From Gremmenia infestans (Eukaryota; Ascomycota; Leotiomycetes; Helotiales; Hamatocanthoscyphaceae), in contig JAFEVB010000037.1 of the NCBI GenBank assembly GCA_032629725.1, forward strand, positions 186,001-250,000: DNA of 64,000 bases, given 5' to 3'. Of the stretch, positions 1 to 11,116 are shown one piece after another. Every line of letters starts with the position of its first letter. Positions within the stretch are counted from its first letter, which is position 1. The notes beneath the pieces were generated by a model, which was given only the letters and a program-made list of their open reading frames with translations, ran no database searches and was not told where the DNA came from. Position numbers and translations under genes: made by a program.

Positions 1-705
1 CAGCTCGTAAATATTGTCGTTGCTATTAGCATGTGTTTCTTCGTTGACCGACTTGGTCGCCGATTACTGTTCTTGATTTCAACGGGTGGTATGTTCGTGG
101 TTTTCCCGATTTGGACAGTCTGTTCCGCGCGATGGGAGATGCATCACACAAAGGGTTCGGCAAATGCTGTAGTGGTTATGATATTCCTCTATTATGTCTT
201 CTACAATATCGCGTGGGCCGGCTTGCTTGTTGGCTATGCTGTTGAGATCATGCCATACAATATGCGCGCAAAGGTAACTCGCCCCCAATATCGCACCGAG
301 TGTTCACGGCTAATCGACATCCAGGGGTTGACCGTTATGTTCTTGGCCATCGATCTTTCGCTGTTCTTCAATCAATACATCAATCCTATTGCCTTGGCAC
401 GCCTGACATGGAAGTACTACATCTTTTATGATGCCTGGCTCCTTTTTGAACTTTTCATCGTCTGGAGGTTCTACCTAGAGACACGAAATACTCCTTTGGA
501 GGAAATCGCCAAGCACTTTGATGGAGAGTCGGCCATCCTTGGTGGCACCGCGGCCACGGAAAAGTCGAGGCAGCTTGCCGAAGAGATCGATAGAGCAGCA
601 CCGCTTCCAATAGAGAGCACTGGTGCCATAGAGCTGGCAGTCCTCCGACGCGACCGTCACACAAGACCCCGCGACGACCGCGACAGTGACCACGAAGGTG
701 TATGA
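1..705 (+). CDS. MFS sugar transporter, C-terminal part (5' end outside window)
   Basis: The frame is open from the first base and ends at TGA 703-705. It encodes the last transmembrane helices and cytoplasmic tail of a sugar porter of the major facilitator superfamily (lactose permease/hexose transporter type). Seen: the DRLGRR loop at the left edge, hydrophobic helices, and YAVEIMPYNMRAKG and NPIAL motifs typical of fungal lactose permease-like transporters. ETRNTPLEEIAKHFDG follows the last helix, as in PESPR/ETK-type tails. A 51-bp intron (274-324, GTAACT...CCAG with TAATC) is likely: it is a multiple of three and leaves the frame open if retained, but its removal restores the family's RAKGL junction. 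The last 50 residues are charged and arginine-rich. The substrate cannot be told from this part. Confidence 0.88.
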   Translation, partial: QLVNIVVAISMCFFVDRLGRRLLFLISTGGMFVVFPIWTVCSARWEMHHTKGSANAVVVMIFLYYVFYNIAWAGLLVGYAVEIMPYNMRAKVTRPQYRTECSRLIDIQGLTVMFLAIDLSLFFNQYINPIALARLTWKYYIFYDAWLLFELFIVWRFYLETRNTPLEEIAKHFDGESAILGGTAATEKSRQLAEEIDRAAPLPIESTGAIELAVLRRDRHTRPRDDRDSDHEGV

Positions 706-904
706 TGGGACATAAGTGAAGATTACACGAAGATATTGTGGCTGACGACCAAGAAACGGGTTCGCCGCATCCACCTCAACAACGAAATCTTACAAATGGT
801 TGGTCGAAGGCCAATATTTATGTCGAAGGACGACCAACGGCATTTCCCTCGACATTGTTCGGCGGAGTCGGGTCGAGGAGGCTTCTGGGCACCGGTTTTT
901 TTGG

Positions 905-1919
905 TCATCGTTTTTGGCGCTCTATGAAAGCTTTGAGTTCGCCAGCAGATTTCCGTTGAGTCTCGGCCAATTCTTCGGTTGCAGCCATAAGGAGATAGTA
1001 AGCCGCAAGACCTTCAATGGTGTGATATGTCCGATACTCGCATGCGCCATTTGACCCTTCAATCGGGACGACTTCCTGAACCGTTTCGCCACCCAACAGC
1101 CATCTTGGATATGTTGTCGTTCTCTGGGCAATTTTTTTTCTCTGTCGGTCTAGCAGAGTTATTCTGAAGCTGGCGGTCCTGGAGCCAAAACCATCGAAGT
1201 ACAACTAGACTTGTTAGCTAAGTCCTAGTCGGAGCACGAACAGAGTCGCAATCTTCAGGCTCTTTTAATGTACTGGAATATAGACTTTGGGGGTAAAATA
1301 TGATGTTGCAAAAAGTACATGCGCATCAATTCAATAGCTAAGTCCTGACCATGAGCGTGGGGCCTTCGGGACTGGGTGCTGCATGTATTGGTATGAAACA
1401 ATATAGATAGATTACTCAACTCAGCTCAATTAGATAAGCTGGGCCATCGGCCTTTCTCATATAATCCGATGGCTAATATCCTTTGCTAGAGCACGAAGAT
1501 ACGTTGATATCTCACTGGAGATAAGACAAGAAGACATTGTGATGGTAGAAAAGACACAATTACATATAATTAAACCTGATGAGCATGCAGGATGCAAAAG
1601 AAAACAAGCTCACCTTGAAGGTTCCATGACTTCCGGTTTGGGGGATTCCTGGAAGGTCAAATTTGTAGTCAGAAATGGAGGATGACCAAGAAGTGTAGTC
1701 ATCAAATTTGGTGATGACATCAAAGACCTCATCCTCGGTCGCCTCGATCCTGATTGAAGCAATGGATTGAAATACAGCATTCGCGGGTGGGATGGTCGGC
1801 GTTTCCATATGGCTTTGTTCCGCAAAGGAGTTTCGAACGGCGGGGGCGAGGAAGAAGAAGAGGAAAATGATGAGGAAAATCGCCACAGCAGCGAACAGAT
1901 AGAATTCGGTGCTGGCCAT
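905..1919 (-). CDS. SRPBCC/polyketide-cyclase-like protein with N-terminal membrane anchor
   Basis: Two exons are clear: ATG at 1919 to a GTGAGC donor (exon 1614-1919, 102 codons), and a 3' exon starting near 1204 after a GCTAAC branch site and TAG acceptor, ending at 905. The N-terminus has a strong hydrophobic segment (residues about 5-27) and then the start of an SRPBCC fold (EATEDEVFDVITKFDDYTSW). The 3' exon supplies the later strands and C-terminal helix (LDRQRKKIAQR, YPRWLLGG, EYRTYHTIEGLAAYYL). The family has a helix-grip pocket that binds lipids or other hydrophobic ligands; no ligand can be assigned here. The intron would be about 409 bp, unusually long for this window, so a small internal exon may be missing. 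The gene is convergent with the transporter and divergent from shr3. Confidence 0.7.
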
Positions 1920-2509
1920 GGTGTTCCTGGGTAGCTCGTAAAGTAAGGGTTGAATGCGAATTAATCAATTATCTTATTACAGTATAGGAATCAGTAAAGT
2001 AAGTAGTAGTATTGTGAGTTGTTTGTTGTTGACTCTCAAAGCTCAAAGCTCAAAGATCCGAACAAGGATGATGACGGATATGGATATGAATATGAATGGA
2101 TGCATCACCTTGACCTTCCTAAAACAGACTTTGGGGAGGAGCTGGAGCCCGAACTTTTGTTAGCGGTTGGCTAGCGTGCATGTCAGATTGAAGCTCCCCA
2201 CTCCACCACTACTTCAATCGAACTTTGTCCTCAACTCCTTCCCACAATCCCCCATCCGCAGTTTATTCTGATTGCTCTCACTCTCGTCCTCTTTCTCAGT
2301 CACTCAGACGCATTCTCGCGCGCCGCAGAACATCAGTACCATCATCCAGTTGTGCCTATACAGCTCTACTACCCATCTCCCTCCACATTGTAGTGCCCTC
2401 GGCGACTCCGAATCGAGATTATTCATTGCTGCCTCCGCGCGCCAGCTCTTTCGCACGGATAAGACGGCAGAGACACCGTAAGACGAATTCTGAGGCGCAA
2501 ATCTTCAAG
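1920..2509. promoter_or_regulatory. Divergent intergenic region between SRPBCC gene and shr3
   Basis: This 590-bp gap separates two divergently transcribed genes and should hold both promoters. The stretch before the shr3 start (about 2200-2500) is rich in CT tracts, common in fungal housekeeping promoters and 5' leaders. I see no further gene. Confidence 0.45.
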
Positions 2510-3222
2510 ATGGACCCCGCAAAGATCGCAATGTTCAGGACCTATGACAAGCCCAAGGGCCAAGGTGGCTCAGGGTCGTTTGCGACATTTATGATTATCG
2601 CGCGTATGTGTCCCGAGCTTTTACAGCAATTCTTTGGCTAACCACTAGCACAGCTGTATGCTTCTTCCTTGGGATGCTATTCTCGTCGTTCCCTTACGAT
2701 TACCCCCTCCTCTGGACAACCGATGTCACGCCTGATTCCTATTACACTCTTCTAGAAACCCATCTCAGGTTCATACATGCGTCCCCACCCATTATTCCTC
2801 GAATCCTACACATTGCCATCTCAATTGGCTTCATAGGTTTCTTTATCAAGCTTTTCAAGCCATCCGAAGCAAATCTGCTATTTGATGGCGCTTCGATGGT
2901 TCTTTACGTGGTGGGAGTCGTTGTCTACATTACCAACATCGTTAAAGGGCTGCGCATTGTCACTATCGGTGTATACAGCATCCCTGAAGGCAACACTGAA
3001 TTAGCAGTTGGCCGAGAGGACACTCTGAGAGTTATGGCAGCGAGCAACACAATTTTGGCTTTGATACTGGTGGGTGTGCTGGTTTTGCAGGCAGGTCAAT
3101 GGTATGCTGAGCGAAGCGCGCAGCATGAGAGTGAGAGTTTCGAGAAGGAGCAGGTAGAGAAGGCTGCCACTAAGAAGACTGGGGGGCATGTCACGCGATC
3201 TGCTTCGAAGAAGAAGCAATGA
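2510..3222 (+). CDS. shr3: Shr3-type ER membrane chaperone for amino acid permeases
   Basis: Exons 2510-2603 and 2654-3222 join across a 50-bp intron (GTATGT, branch GGCTAAC, CACAG) to give 220 residues. The protein matches the SHR3 family: an N-terminal segment FATFMIIA, then CFFLGMLFSSFPYDYPLLW, three further hydrophobic helices (around IAISIGFIGFFIKLF, MVLYVVGVVVYITNIVKGL and ILALILVGVLVL), and a charged, lysine-rich cytosolic tail ending KKKQ. In yeast, Shr3 sits in the ER and lets amino acid permeases fold and enter COPII vesicles; that role is transferred by homology. The start is the first ATG that gives the conserved N-terminus. The terminal lysines could act as a dilysine-like ER retention signal (inference). 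Confidence 0.93.
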
Positions 3223-4063
3223 GAGAAATCGTTGTGCGATTCAGGGTGAAATTTTGAAAATATAATCTCTTCGAAGTCTGTGCAATATTCTCAACTCAAA
3301 CTTGGTCAAAGGAAAGGCTCGCGAAAACTGTATTTTCAAGTTCTCAAAGCTATGAGATAAGTCTAGCCGCTCTGGGTGAAGGCTTGGATTGTAGAAACAC
3401 TGGATTTCATGTTGTGGAAAACTTGTTTGTTCTCTGGTGGAATATATTGTATGTTGTGGTTGAATAAAAATCTAGAAATTATCCAATGCCGACATACTAT
3501 TACATCTATCTCACGGATTAAAGCACCGTTCTTTCATTTCCCGTAGGCTGTTCAGTCAGGCTTACTTATGTTTATCTCCCATTCAACTGGCAAACGCGTC
3601 TCCGCTTGCCAAAACTCTATCTCATGTGCACCTTTCACGAAGTCGAAATACATAGGGTAAGGAGTAAGTTTTATGTAACTGACCATAGGATCGCTCTTCT
3701 TCATGGTAGTCTCTAGGCTCCATGGGTATGTAAATGAGTAGGTAAAGATAAGAAGCGGCTCGTGCTTGTCACTAAAGCAGAGGAGGAACCTTTGTAAAAA
3801 TTTCCCTTGACTACTTGACTACTTTCGTATGATTTCAGACCAGGTTCGACGCCTCTTCTTCCAGAGGACATCAACACATCCATAACAAACCACCTGGTAG
3901 CTATCATAGCAAATGTTACATGTGCCCTTGTAGCAAAAGCAAAAAGATTCCTGGGCATCCTTTCCGAATACGATCTCTGCCGCAGGTAAAGAATCGAGCC
4001 ACAAAATGCAGCGCCACCCGACTAGCCATCCGAGCTGCCTTCCGCACTCTGGGTGATTTCGAT
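3223..4063. other. Intergenic, no gene seen
   Basis: This gap lies between the convergent shr3 and 2EXR genes. It contains only short ORFs without family resemblance. The left part is AT-rich and probably holds the shr3 3' UTR. Confidence 0.5.
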
Positions 4064-6067
4064 TCAAAAGAACTCGTCTCGAAGAGCCGTCGGAACATGA
4101 ACTAAGAATTTGATGTCTCCAATCTTGTCGTAGCCGAATTCGTCCCACTACATCACGGGGGAGTTAGTTATTTCCTCTTCGAGAGTGTTTTGAGAGTAGA
4201 GGAAGAGCAAGTTCCCGTTTTAGGAAGTATGTAAGGAATAGTTGGAGTACATGAGACGAAACATGACAGAAGGGGGTAAGGTAAAATCAAAGAGCCAGTT
4301 ATCCTTACCATTCGGAGTCGAAATGCAGTCTCGAGTGCGGTGAGTTCTGAGAGTCCCATGGATGTGGAAATCCTCGCTTCACTGATCCGAACCTCCCTGA
4401 TATCTCTCAGCTCCATGTCTCCACCAAAGGGCAAATGATACGAGTATCCTGGTCCCTCGACTGGAGCCTCACGCTGGATTAGGAAGTTCAGCGACTCAAG
4501 TTGACGGAAGTGGGGGACTGTAGAGGTGACAAAAGGATTGATGAATCTGTAAGACCCCCTATTTCTCCATCGTTTAGATTCTTGGGTACCTAATTTCGTC
4601 CAGGTCTCATCCAACTTGACTCGCAAGACCAAATTACGAATACTGCCGAAAATCGGAGGGATAATCCCGTCCCACATGTTCGGAAATGGCTGGGTATGAC
4701 CTGCTCTGTGTCAGCTTTGCTTTGTCATTATTGGGATACGGTACTATTGTATCAGAAACCCATAGGTATCAAGAAAGGGGGTACTGTGTGAATTACATAC
4801 CTATGATATTTCTAGCGTTATGCAGAGCACGAGGCGTCTTTTCAGGTTGGTAGATGTCTTGCTTCAAGCGGAAGGTAGGGAATACAGGTGCAAGCTCTCT
4901 CGCCTCAAGTATGTAAGAATCAACATCGAAGTTGGTATAGAACAGCTCGGGTTGGCGAGATTCGTGAGGTTGGTCGGGTTCATAATTACTGTCATGTCTC
5001 GGACCCCGTGGTGGTCGAGTTAGAGCAGCCATACCGCTGGTAGGAAGAGCTCTTGGATGCCTGGCTGTATGATTCGTAGGCACTGCTGGACTACTAACGG
5101 GACTACTAACGTGTACACCAGCAGGCGCAACAGTATGTCCCTGGCCTTGAAGTTGGTTCATAGGCGGAGGCATCCAACCATTTGTAGTCGTAGCTAGATT
5201 TTGCGTGGGCAAAGCAGGAGCAAGAGTATGTCCCTGGCCTTGAAAGTTATTCGTAGGCGGAGGCATCCAACCATTTGTAGTCGTAGCTAGATTTTGCGCG
5301 GGGAAAGCAGGGGCGAGAGTATGTCCCTGGCCTTGAAAATTATTCACAGGCGGGGGCATCCAGCCATTTGTAGGGATTCCACCAGCCGTGGGATGATTAT
5401 ATAAACCTCCAATGTGAAGAGCAGTAGTAAGAGGATCCCCAAGGTCACCAAACGGGTTATCAATATCTGGTCGTCCGCTTTGTGGCCAAGGTCCATGTAA
5501 AGGATTGAGAATGGAAAGTCCACGGTCTAGTGTATGTCTCTCGATGAGAGTGAAGTGCTTTAGGGCGACTTCACGCGATTCACGGTTGGTATGGAGGATG
5601 GACGGGGTTGCAGGTAGTTTGCCCATAAACTCGCTATAGATAAGTCGTCAGTACATACTGGGAAGTTGAGCTGATCCAGCTCAAGTGGATGAAGATTTCC
5701 CCCAACACATAGAGGTGTTTTGAGGGTACCAAAATACTTACAATACATCATTGCTGATCATCATAGTGAATACCTGGGGATTGTCGTAGCATACAAGGTC
5801 CCAGATCTTGAGTCTCATCTCTAAAGGAAACCTAGGATCGGAGAAGCGGGTAAACATAGTCGGAGTTTGACTATCCTGATCGCTTTGAACTGGGTTAGCT
5901 GTTGTTGCAGTACAGTCAAGAGCAGGGATGTGAGGAGAAGGAGGGGTGCGAGGGAGAAAAGAGGAGTTGCAAGATCGTATTGAGACCAACCTTTGGGAAG
6001 AGTTATCGTTGTTCCTAGCAGAGCTATCACTATGACCGGTTGTCTCTTGGTCCAGATTGCTAGCCAT
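4064..6067 (-). CDS. 2EXR-domain protein with three-copy tandem repeat
   Basis: Four exons (5742-6067, 4801-5633, 4309-4700, 4064-4147) join in frame to 544 residues; each junction has a GT donor and AG acceptor. The 2EXR motif, a fungal-specific domain often adjacent to F-box-like proteins, is built across the first intron: FPLEMRLKIWDLVC in exon 1 and PSILHTNRESREVALKHF at the start of exon 2. The central part is proline/glutamine/asparagine-rich and contains three 31-residue repeats (NGWMPPP...NNFQGQGHT). The C-terminal exons are ordinary globular sequence ending at TGA 4064-4066. ATG 6067 was chosen because MASNLDQ begins a low-complexity N-terminus; an in-frame ATG at 6175 would add 36 residues. 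Function is unknown; the family may serve as adaptor or substrate-recognition proteins (inference). Confidence 0.85.
5110..5378 (-). repeat. 93-bp tandem repeat inside 2EXR coding sequence
   Basis: The motif AGGCGGAGGCATCCAACC recurs at 5162 and 5255, and with changes at 5348, an exact 93-bp period. Each period encodes 31 residues beginning NGWMPPP and including QGQGHT. The copies keep frame, so the array is translated. Confidence 0.9.
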
Positions 6068-7460
6068 CGTGTGGAAAGAAATCGTGCTGTTGATGAAAGG
6101 TGGAACAAGGTTTGTGTTCGTGAGTTGAAAGTGCGTTTGTCTGTTAAATACAAACTTGGAAGGGAGTGTGAACAAGAAGAGCCTGCATCACGACTGTTCC
6201 CAATTCACAAAAAGTTTTGCGGGCCCAACTTTGGCTTGGACAAATATGTGAATGTCCTACATTCAAAATCCGACGGATCATCAAGGGAAGCCTTCGCTTG
6301 ATTCGTCGACAGGTTCTATCACTTCTTCCCGGCCGCCTCTCTCTCTTCGTAAGATTTTACCATCAAAATATATTTCGTCGCCAGCGCCTCTTCTTCGAGT
6401 ACTGCGCGATCACCCCCCCTCAGCAATTCGCAAGCTTCCAGCCTGACAATACTCACCGTGGAGGTCGTCGGAGGTCTAAAACCCCCCTATGCCAGGGGTA
6501 CCATCGATTGTCATAATTCTCGTGGTCTTCCCCGTGTCCTGGTAGTATACTATTCCTCGTACCAAACGATAGGCATTTCATTGCTTTTCATACAACAGGA
6601 ACCCCCTCAGTGGTCCTGAGATGCGGCACAACCATCTTTTGTTGCACCGTGTGATGCAGGATACAACAAGCCCAAGGGCAAGGATATCTCGAATCGTCAG
6701 GACTTGTCAAAACGGTTGGCGATCTCTCTGCATACTCTTTCATTAGCCACGCTTATATCTGGAATTTGAATGGCTGGTGCCAGACCTACAATCTTGGTTA
6801 ACAGTGCTAAAATGGATCATGGGCAAAGGTCCTTCTCCCACTTCAAGCCAGACAAACGAACAGCGTCGCCTCTGGGATCACAAGTTTCGTCCCCACCGAA
6901 ACCCGATTCTTCAGCTGATAATTAAGCACCAGTTGATTCTCCTTGCTCAATAAGTCTTCCACTTAGTAGAATGATACGTTGCTGGCAATCTACCTGCAGG
7001 TATTGACCACGTCCGCTATATTTTTGCTCGGAGAACAGCCAAAATGTTTAAATTCTGACGGGAAAACTTCGTACACTATCTTCGACCGCTTCACCTGTCT
7101 CAAGTACTCAAGAGACCGACAAATTCGTGGCAGCTCTGCAAGGGAATACCACATTGTCGGCCGAAGATCAAACCAAGTGTTACAGTAGCAGGTGAGAGCA
7201 CGCGCCACATGTCATACGGCACAGAAAGCATGGACATGGTTGATTGGCATGTACTGATATTAGGAGTAGAATCAAGGCCTTCGCTGGCAGAAAGGGAGCA
7301 GAAAAATTCAAGATATTATTGAACAAGTAATGTTTGTAATGCTATTTAAAAGGGGTTGAACGAACGATATGGTTGGGTATTCCCTGTCCTCACTCCAAAC
7401 TCCATGAAAATGCTAAAAGAATGCAACTCCATTTATGTACTACCCCAAAAGATAAGTTTC
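6068..7460. other. Intergenic, no gene seen
   Basis: This is about 1.4 kb upstream of the 2EXR gene and downstream of the cysteine-rich membrane protein. Only short ORFs under 105 codons occur, none with recognisable motifs. CT-rich tracts lie around 6300-6430. Confidence 0.5.
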
Positions 7461-8697
7461 TCAGACCTCTCGCGTCCGTGGAGGGGTTGAGTTCCCTTTA
7501 TACACATAAGCTGTCTGCCAATTCAGTAAGAGCTTATATAAACCCAGGTGGACAACCAGAATCAGAATACAAGGAAGAATCAGAATCAGAAGACTTACGT
7601 TGTCCCTTTTGCAGTCCTGCCAAGCCACTCCGCTCCATCATATCCGAAAAAGTTGTTTGGTGACTATTCCTATCATCAACATTTCTAGCCGCAAGGCCGC
7701 CTCCCTTCCCATGATTCTCGCGTTCCCGTAACGCGCTCGCAGTATCGCCATCCGCAAATATGTTTATGTCTTCATAACTGGGCTCTCTCTGCAGAATAGG
7801 CGTCACAGGCCGTGCCTGTTGCGTCATCGGAATCGGCGGCGCTGGGCGCGGAGATGATGGTAGTCCCACGTTTCTCTGGCTGTTTGGTGAGTTTGACTTC
7901 TGGAAGAGCGAGCGTACGCGTTGCACGCCGGTCAGCCTGCTTTCTGCAGTGGTAGACGGAGTTTGAGGTGATTTCCGCAAGAAATCAGTTCGGATGTCGC
8001 TGCTAGGCTGCGGCTCGCTGATGTTGCCAAACGAGGAGCCGCTGCGTCGTCGATCGGAACTGCGTCGGCGGGCACCGAGTAGGCATACGCTGGCTATGGT
8101 GAGAAGAACGCCGAGAATCAGACCAGGGAAGAAGCCAACGAGGACGGCGGGTACAGGGAACTTGTCGCAGTGGCTTGTGAGCTCTGTGGAGTTCGCGGTG
8201 GTGGTGGATGTTGCCGGTTTTGAGGAAGTTGTGGGGACTATTGTCGTTGAAGTTGAACTGGCGGCTGATGGGACAGAGTCCTGGTTCTTGTTGCGAACAC
8301 AATTCGTACCGTCGCAAGAGAAGCCAAAAGGACAACACTCTCCATTACATGTTAATAATGGTACTGTGAGTGCCGTTGTCTTCAGATTGTTGTCTGGATG
8401 TGCGGTGGAGTTTTGTAACGATATGTCGCAGGGTATGGTTTGTATTGTTGAGCAGTCATTGCCTGCTGGGCAACAAAGGAGTGTCGTATTCGCTGCGAGT
8501 GGTATACAAGTTGAAGTCGAAGGACAACAGAAACCTGAAGGTAGTGAAGCTTGTATGCTAGCATCGCATTGTACATAGCCTGTAGCAACACAGGTTGAGG
8601 CCCGCTCAAAAATGTGTGCGGAAGCTCGCGCCTCAGTCGGTATCGCAAGCCATACTGCCGCAAGCAACATTTGCTTAAAATGTCGTGTTCGTCGCAT
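7461..8697 (-). CDS. Cysteine-rich, single-pass membrane protein (secreted ectodomain)
   Basis: Exons 7599-8697 and 7461-7510 join across an 82-bp intron (GTAAGT...ACAG) to 382 residues. Reading through the intron would also stay open for 22 codons, but splicing gives the more natural tail GQPYVYKGNSTPP. Seen in order: a signal peptide (residues about 6-24), an ectodomain with many cysteines including the pairs FCCP, LLCCP and ECCPFG, a Ser/Thr-rich stalk (residues about 145-175), one transmembrane helix (VLVGFFPGLILGVLLTIASV), an arginine-rich stop-transfer segment, and a proline/serine-rich cytosolic tail. The layout suggests a cell-surface or cell-wall-facing protein. No characterised homologue is known to me. 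ATG 8697 is the first ATG; an upstream TTG in frame was not used. Confidence 0.85.
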
Positions 8698-9084
8698 CTT
8701 CTGCAGGTTTGTTTTGAATTCGAGATTCAAAATCTGGGTGCTAACTTAACAAGCAGATTGTGAAGGGATGCAAAAGACGATCCTGCTCGCTTGTGAGATG
8801 TGAATGGAATATGATGGAAATGTTTATGAGCCGAATGATTGAGAATGTCGCAGTATGAATCAAGCAAATTTGGACACCCGCGCGGTTGACGACTCTGATG
8901 ATATTTAAACAGATTATTCAACAAAGAAAAACTCGAAGACTCGAGAAAAGAAAACAAAGCGAAGAGTAAGAACGTCTAGAAACAGCTTTCTATTCTTAAC
9001 CTCTTGATATTTCTTTATGTTCTACTTTGTTTCCTGCCTAGTGAGCAGGCTCTGGTCGTACCACCGTCGTCATCGAAGACCAAA

Positions 9085-9366
9085 TCAGAGCGGCAACAGC
9101 CTCTTGATCCTCTTGTTCTGCATGATGGGTTCGGGAGGTCTTTCACGCGTCGGCCATGTACCTTCGAATAACTCTCGTGGGGCCATAATAGGAAACATGC
9201 GGCGGTTCGAGGGGTCGCATACTTCACAGGCTGTGGAACCCTGATGGAAGGGCGCTTTGCAAAGGTCTGAAAAAGGTGCGGCAGTGCAAATGTCGTTGCT
9301 GTCTCCTCCTGTGTTCGGGAAGGGTTGTTGAGTGGTTGTGAAGCGCTGGGAAGGATTGAGGGACAT
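9085..9366 (-). CDS. Doubtful small ORF, 93 codons
   Basis: An ATG at 9366 opens a 93-codon frame on the minus strand with a protein-like composition. It has four cysteines, two of them as CEVC, and a basic C-terminus. I recognise no family. It could be an exon of a longer gene, since another minus-strand frame overlaps its 5' end, or chance. Confidence 0.25.
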   Translation of the reverse strand: MSLNPSQRFTTTQQPFPNTGGDSNDICTAAPFSDLCKAPFHQGSTACEVCDPSNRRMFPIMAPRELFEGTWPTRERPPEPIMQNKRIKRLLPL

Positions 9367-9835
9367 CGCTTGATGACTGTCGCGCTGGAGCTGAAACGAG
9401 GGGGGCCGGATTATTGGATGGGAGAAATTGACGCTGTGATTTGACGCGCGATTGGGAGATCCACGGAATTACAACCTCCGACAAGATACCTACCATGTTG
9501 GGCATCACATGAGCACAAAATCACAATGACAGGACCATTTTGGAGAAGCCTCTAAATTACTCACTCAAGCCAGCTGAACGGAGAAAGAGCTGGATTCGTG
9601 AGTCAGAACGTCCTGTTGCTGCCCAATTTACAAGAAACTTGAACGAGTGGCTGTCGCAGCAAGGGCGGTGTACCTTTGTATCATTTTCTCCACATCTGTC
9701 ACCAGTCACGACCTTCATCTCACAGGTCACCTGCGCAATCATTTGATCTAAAATTACCCCCATCAATGTCGCCATGCGCAAAGCAAGCTGTGCTTGTACC
9801 TATGCTATCCGACCTACGAAAATCTTCAACTAAGG

Positions 9836-9866
9836 ATCCTAGATTTCTAGGCTAGGAATCTAGGAT
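9836..9866. repeat. Short inverted repeat
   Basis: ATCCTAGATT (9836-9845) is followed after 11 bases by its exact reverse complement AATCTAGGAT (9857-9866). The spacer itself contains CTAG twice. Function is unknown. Confidence 0.6.
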
Positions 9867-11116
9867 TAAGAGACGAAAATGCGTTATGGAGACGCTCCAC
9901 AGATCACCTGTCCCGGAAGCTTCTACGGCGGCTCCCGAAAGCCAAGCATTCCGATGGCCCCCATAAGTCGAACCACACCAGTCATAGACGTGCCATTTCC
10001 ACGAGAATATTCCTCTGATACTTGAGACCTTGACTGAGAACAAGATATAAAATCGGCGGCTACAACCGCTAGATTCCGTAAATGACCGATGCGAAGAGCA
10101 ACAAAGAAATGTAGCTCGTCTGATTTATTTCTAAAAAGAGTTACTGTAGTTGAGGTTACACGCATTGACGCGCAGTCGAGGCTGACAAAGGATGAATAGG
10201 GTAAGACATGTAACGGTGTGGAGGTGGAGTCCTTTGCATGAAACCCCCAGCCTTCCGTTATACACTGTAAGTTACTTCTTACTCAAGGCTCAGTCGAGGC
10301 TGAGCTTTGAGTTTAGGAATGTTAAGCATATGCACCTGCATACATCACATTGTGCATACACGAAGCAATCTATCTGTTTGTGTTGTATTTTGTTTTATTA
10401 TTTGAGCCCAAGTTACGCATAGCGCATCTAGATCCATACACAAATGCGCAACTCAGTAACATAATCCCTAATCCCTAATCTTGGAGGAGCAATGCTCAAC
10501 TCCTTCGCCCCTGCGCCCCTCCTGCGTGTCTCCTCGAGACACTGCTTCCCCTGCGCCCCAGACCGGCGCTTTCCCTCCTCGTAGAACGTAATCTCGTGCT
10601 AGAGCCAGCCCTTTGGCCCTCTAGGGGAGTAACGCACATATGCTTGCTTAGGTGTTGATATCCATCAAATCGCCCAAAGCATTAAAACCTATTCTGCACC
10701 GAAACGCCGTTGCCATGGGTATGCGCCAAATGCCTGCTTAGTGAACGAAAAATTATATATCTGTAGAGTCGAGTGTAAAGAAATTCGAAATTTCGTTGGC
10801 GTCGTCCCGTGATGCGTCCTGCCCATCCGTCCCATCCCGTCCCATCCCATGCTATCAATTCCATTGATTTCTCATGCCCGTATTGGCCGTTTCTTATGCG
10901 TTCCCGAGCCTGTAAATCCAGTCCAGCCCAGCCCAATGCTTTGCAGCAGCCTCTTCTAAACCCAATATTTGAACTGAATCGTCTCCAGGATTCTATCGAG
11001 GGCGCTCGACGTCCTAGGTGAAGTGAAGTAGAAGCGATACTCGTATCGCAGCACTGCAGAATATAAAAGTTTTTCGAAGACCCCTAAACCAGTCAAGGGT
11101 CTCCAAGCCGCGGATT

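Larger units (their letters stand above)
8698..11116. other. Intergenic region with one doubtful small ORF
   Basis: This is about 2.4 kb between two minus-strand genes. It contains the 93-codon ORF listed separately, an inverted repeat at 9836-9866, a 13-bp direct repeat (CAGTCGAGGCTGA near 10172 and 10289) and C-rich low-complexity sequence around 10500-10560 and 10820-10850. No convincing multi-exon gene was found. Confidence 0.4.

Noticed and set aside
10462..10482. CCCTAATCCCTAATC, resembling telomere repeats
   Set aside because: The period is seven (CCCTAAT), only about two copies, and internal to the chromosome; not a telomeric array.
10682..10936. 84-codon minus-strand ORF with repeated GWDG-like residues
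   Set aside because: It comes from a low-complexity CATCCCGTCC tract and has no supported start or homology.
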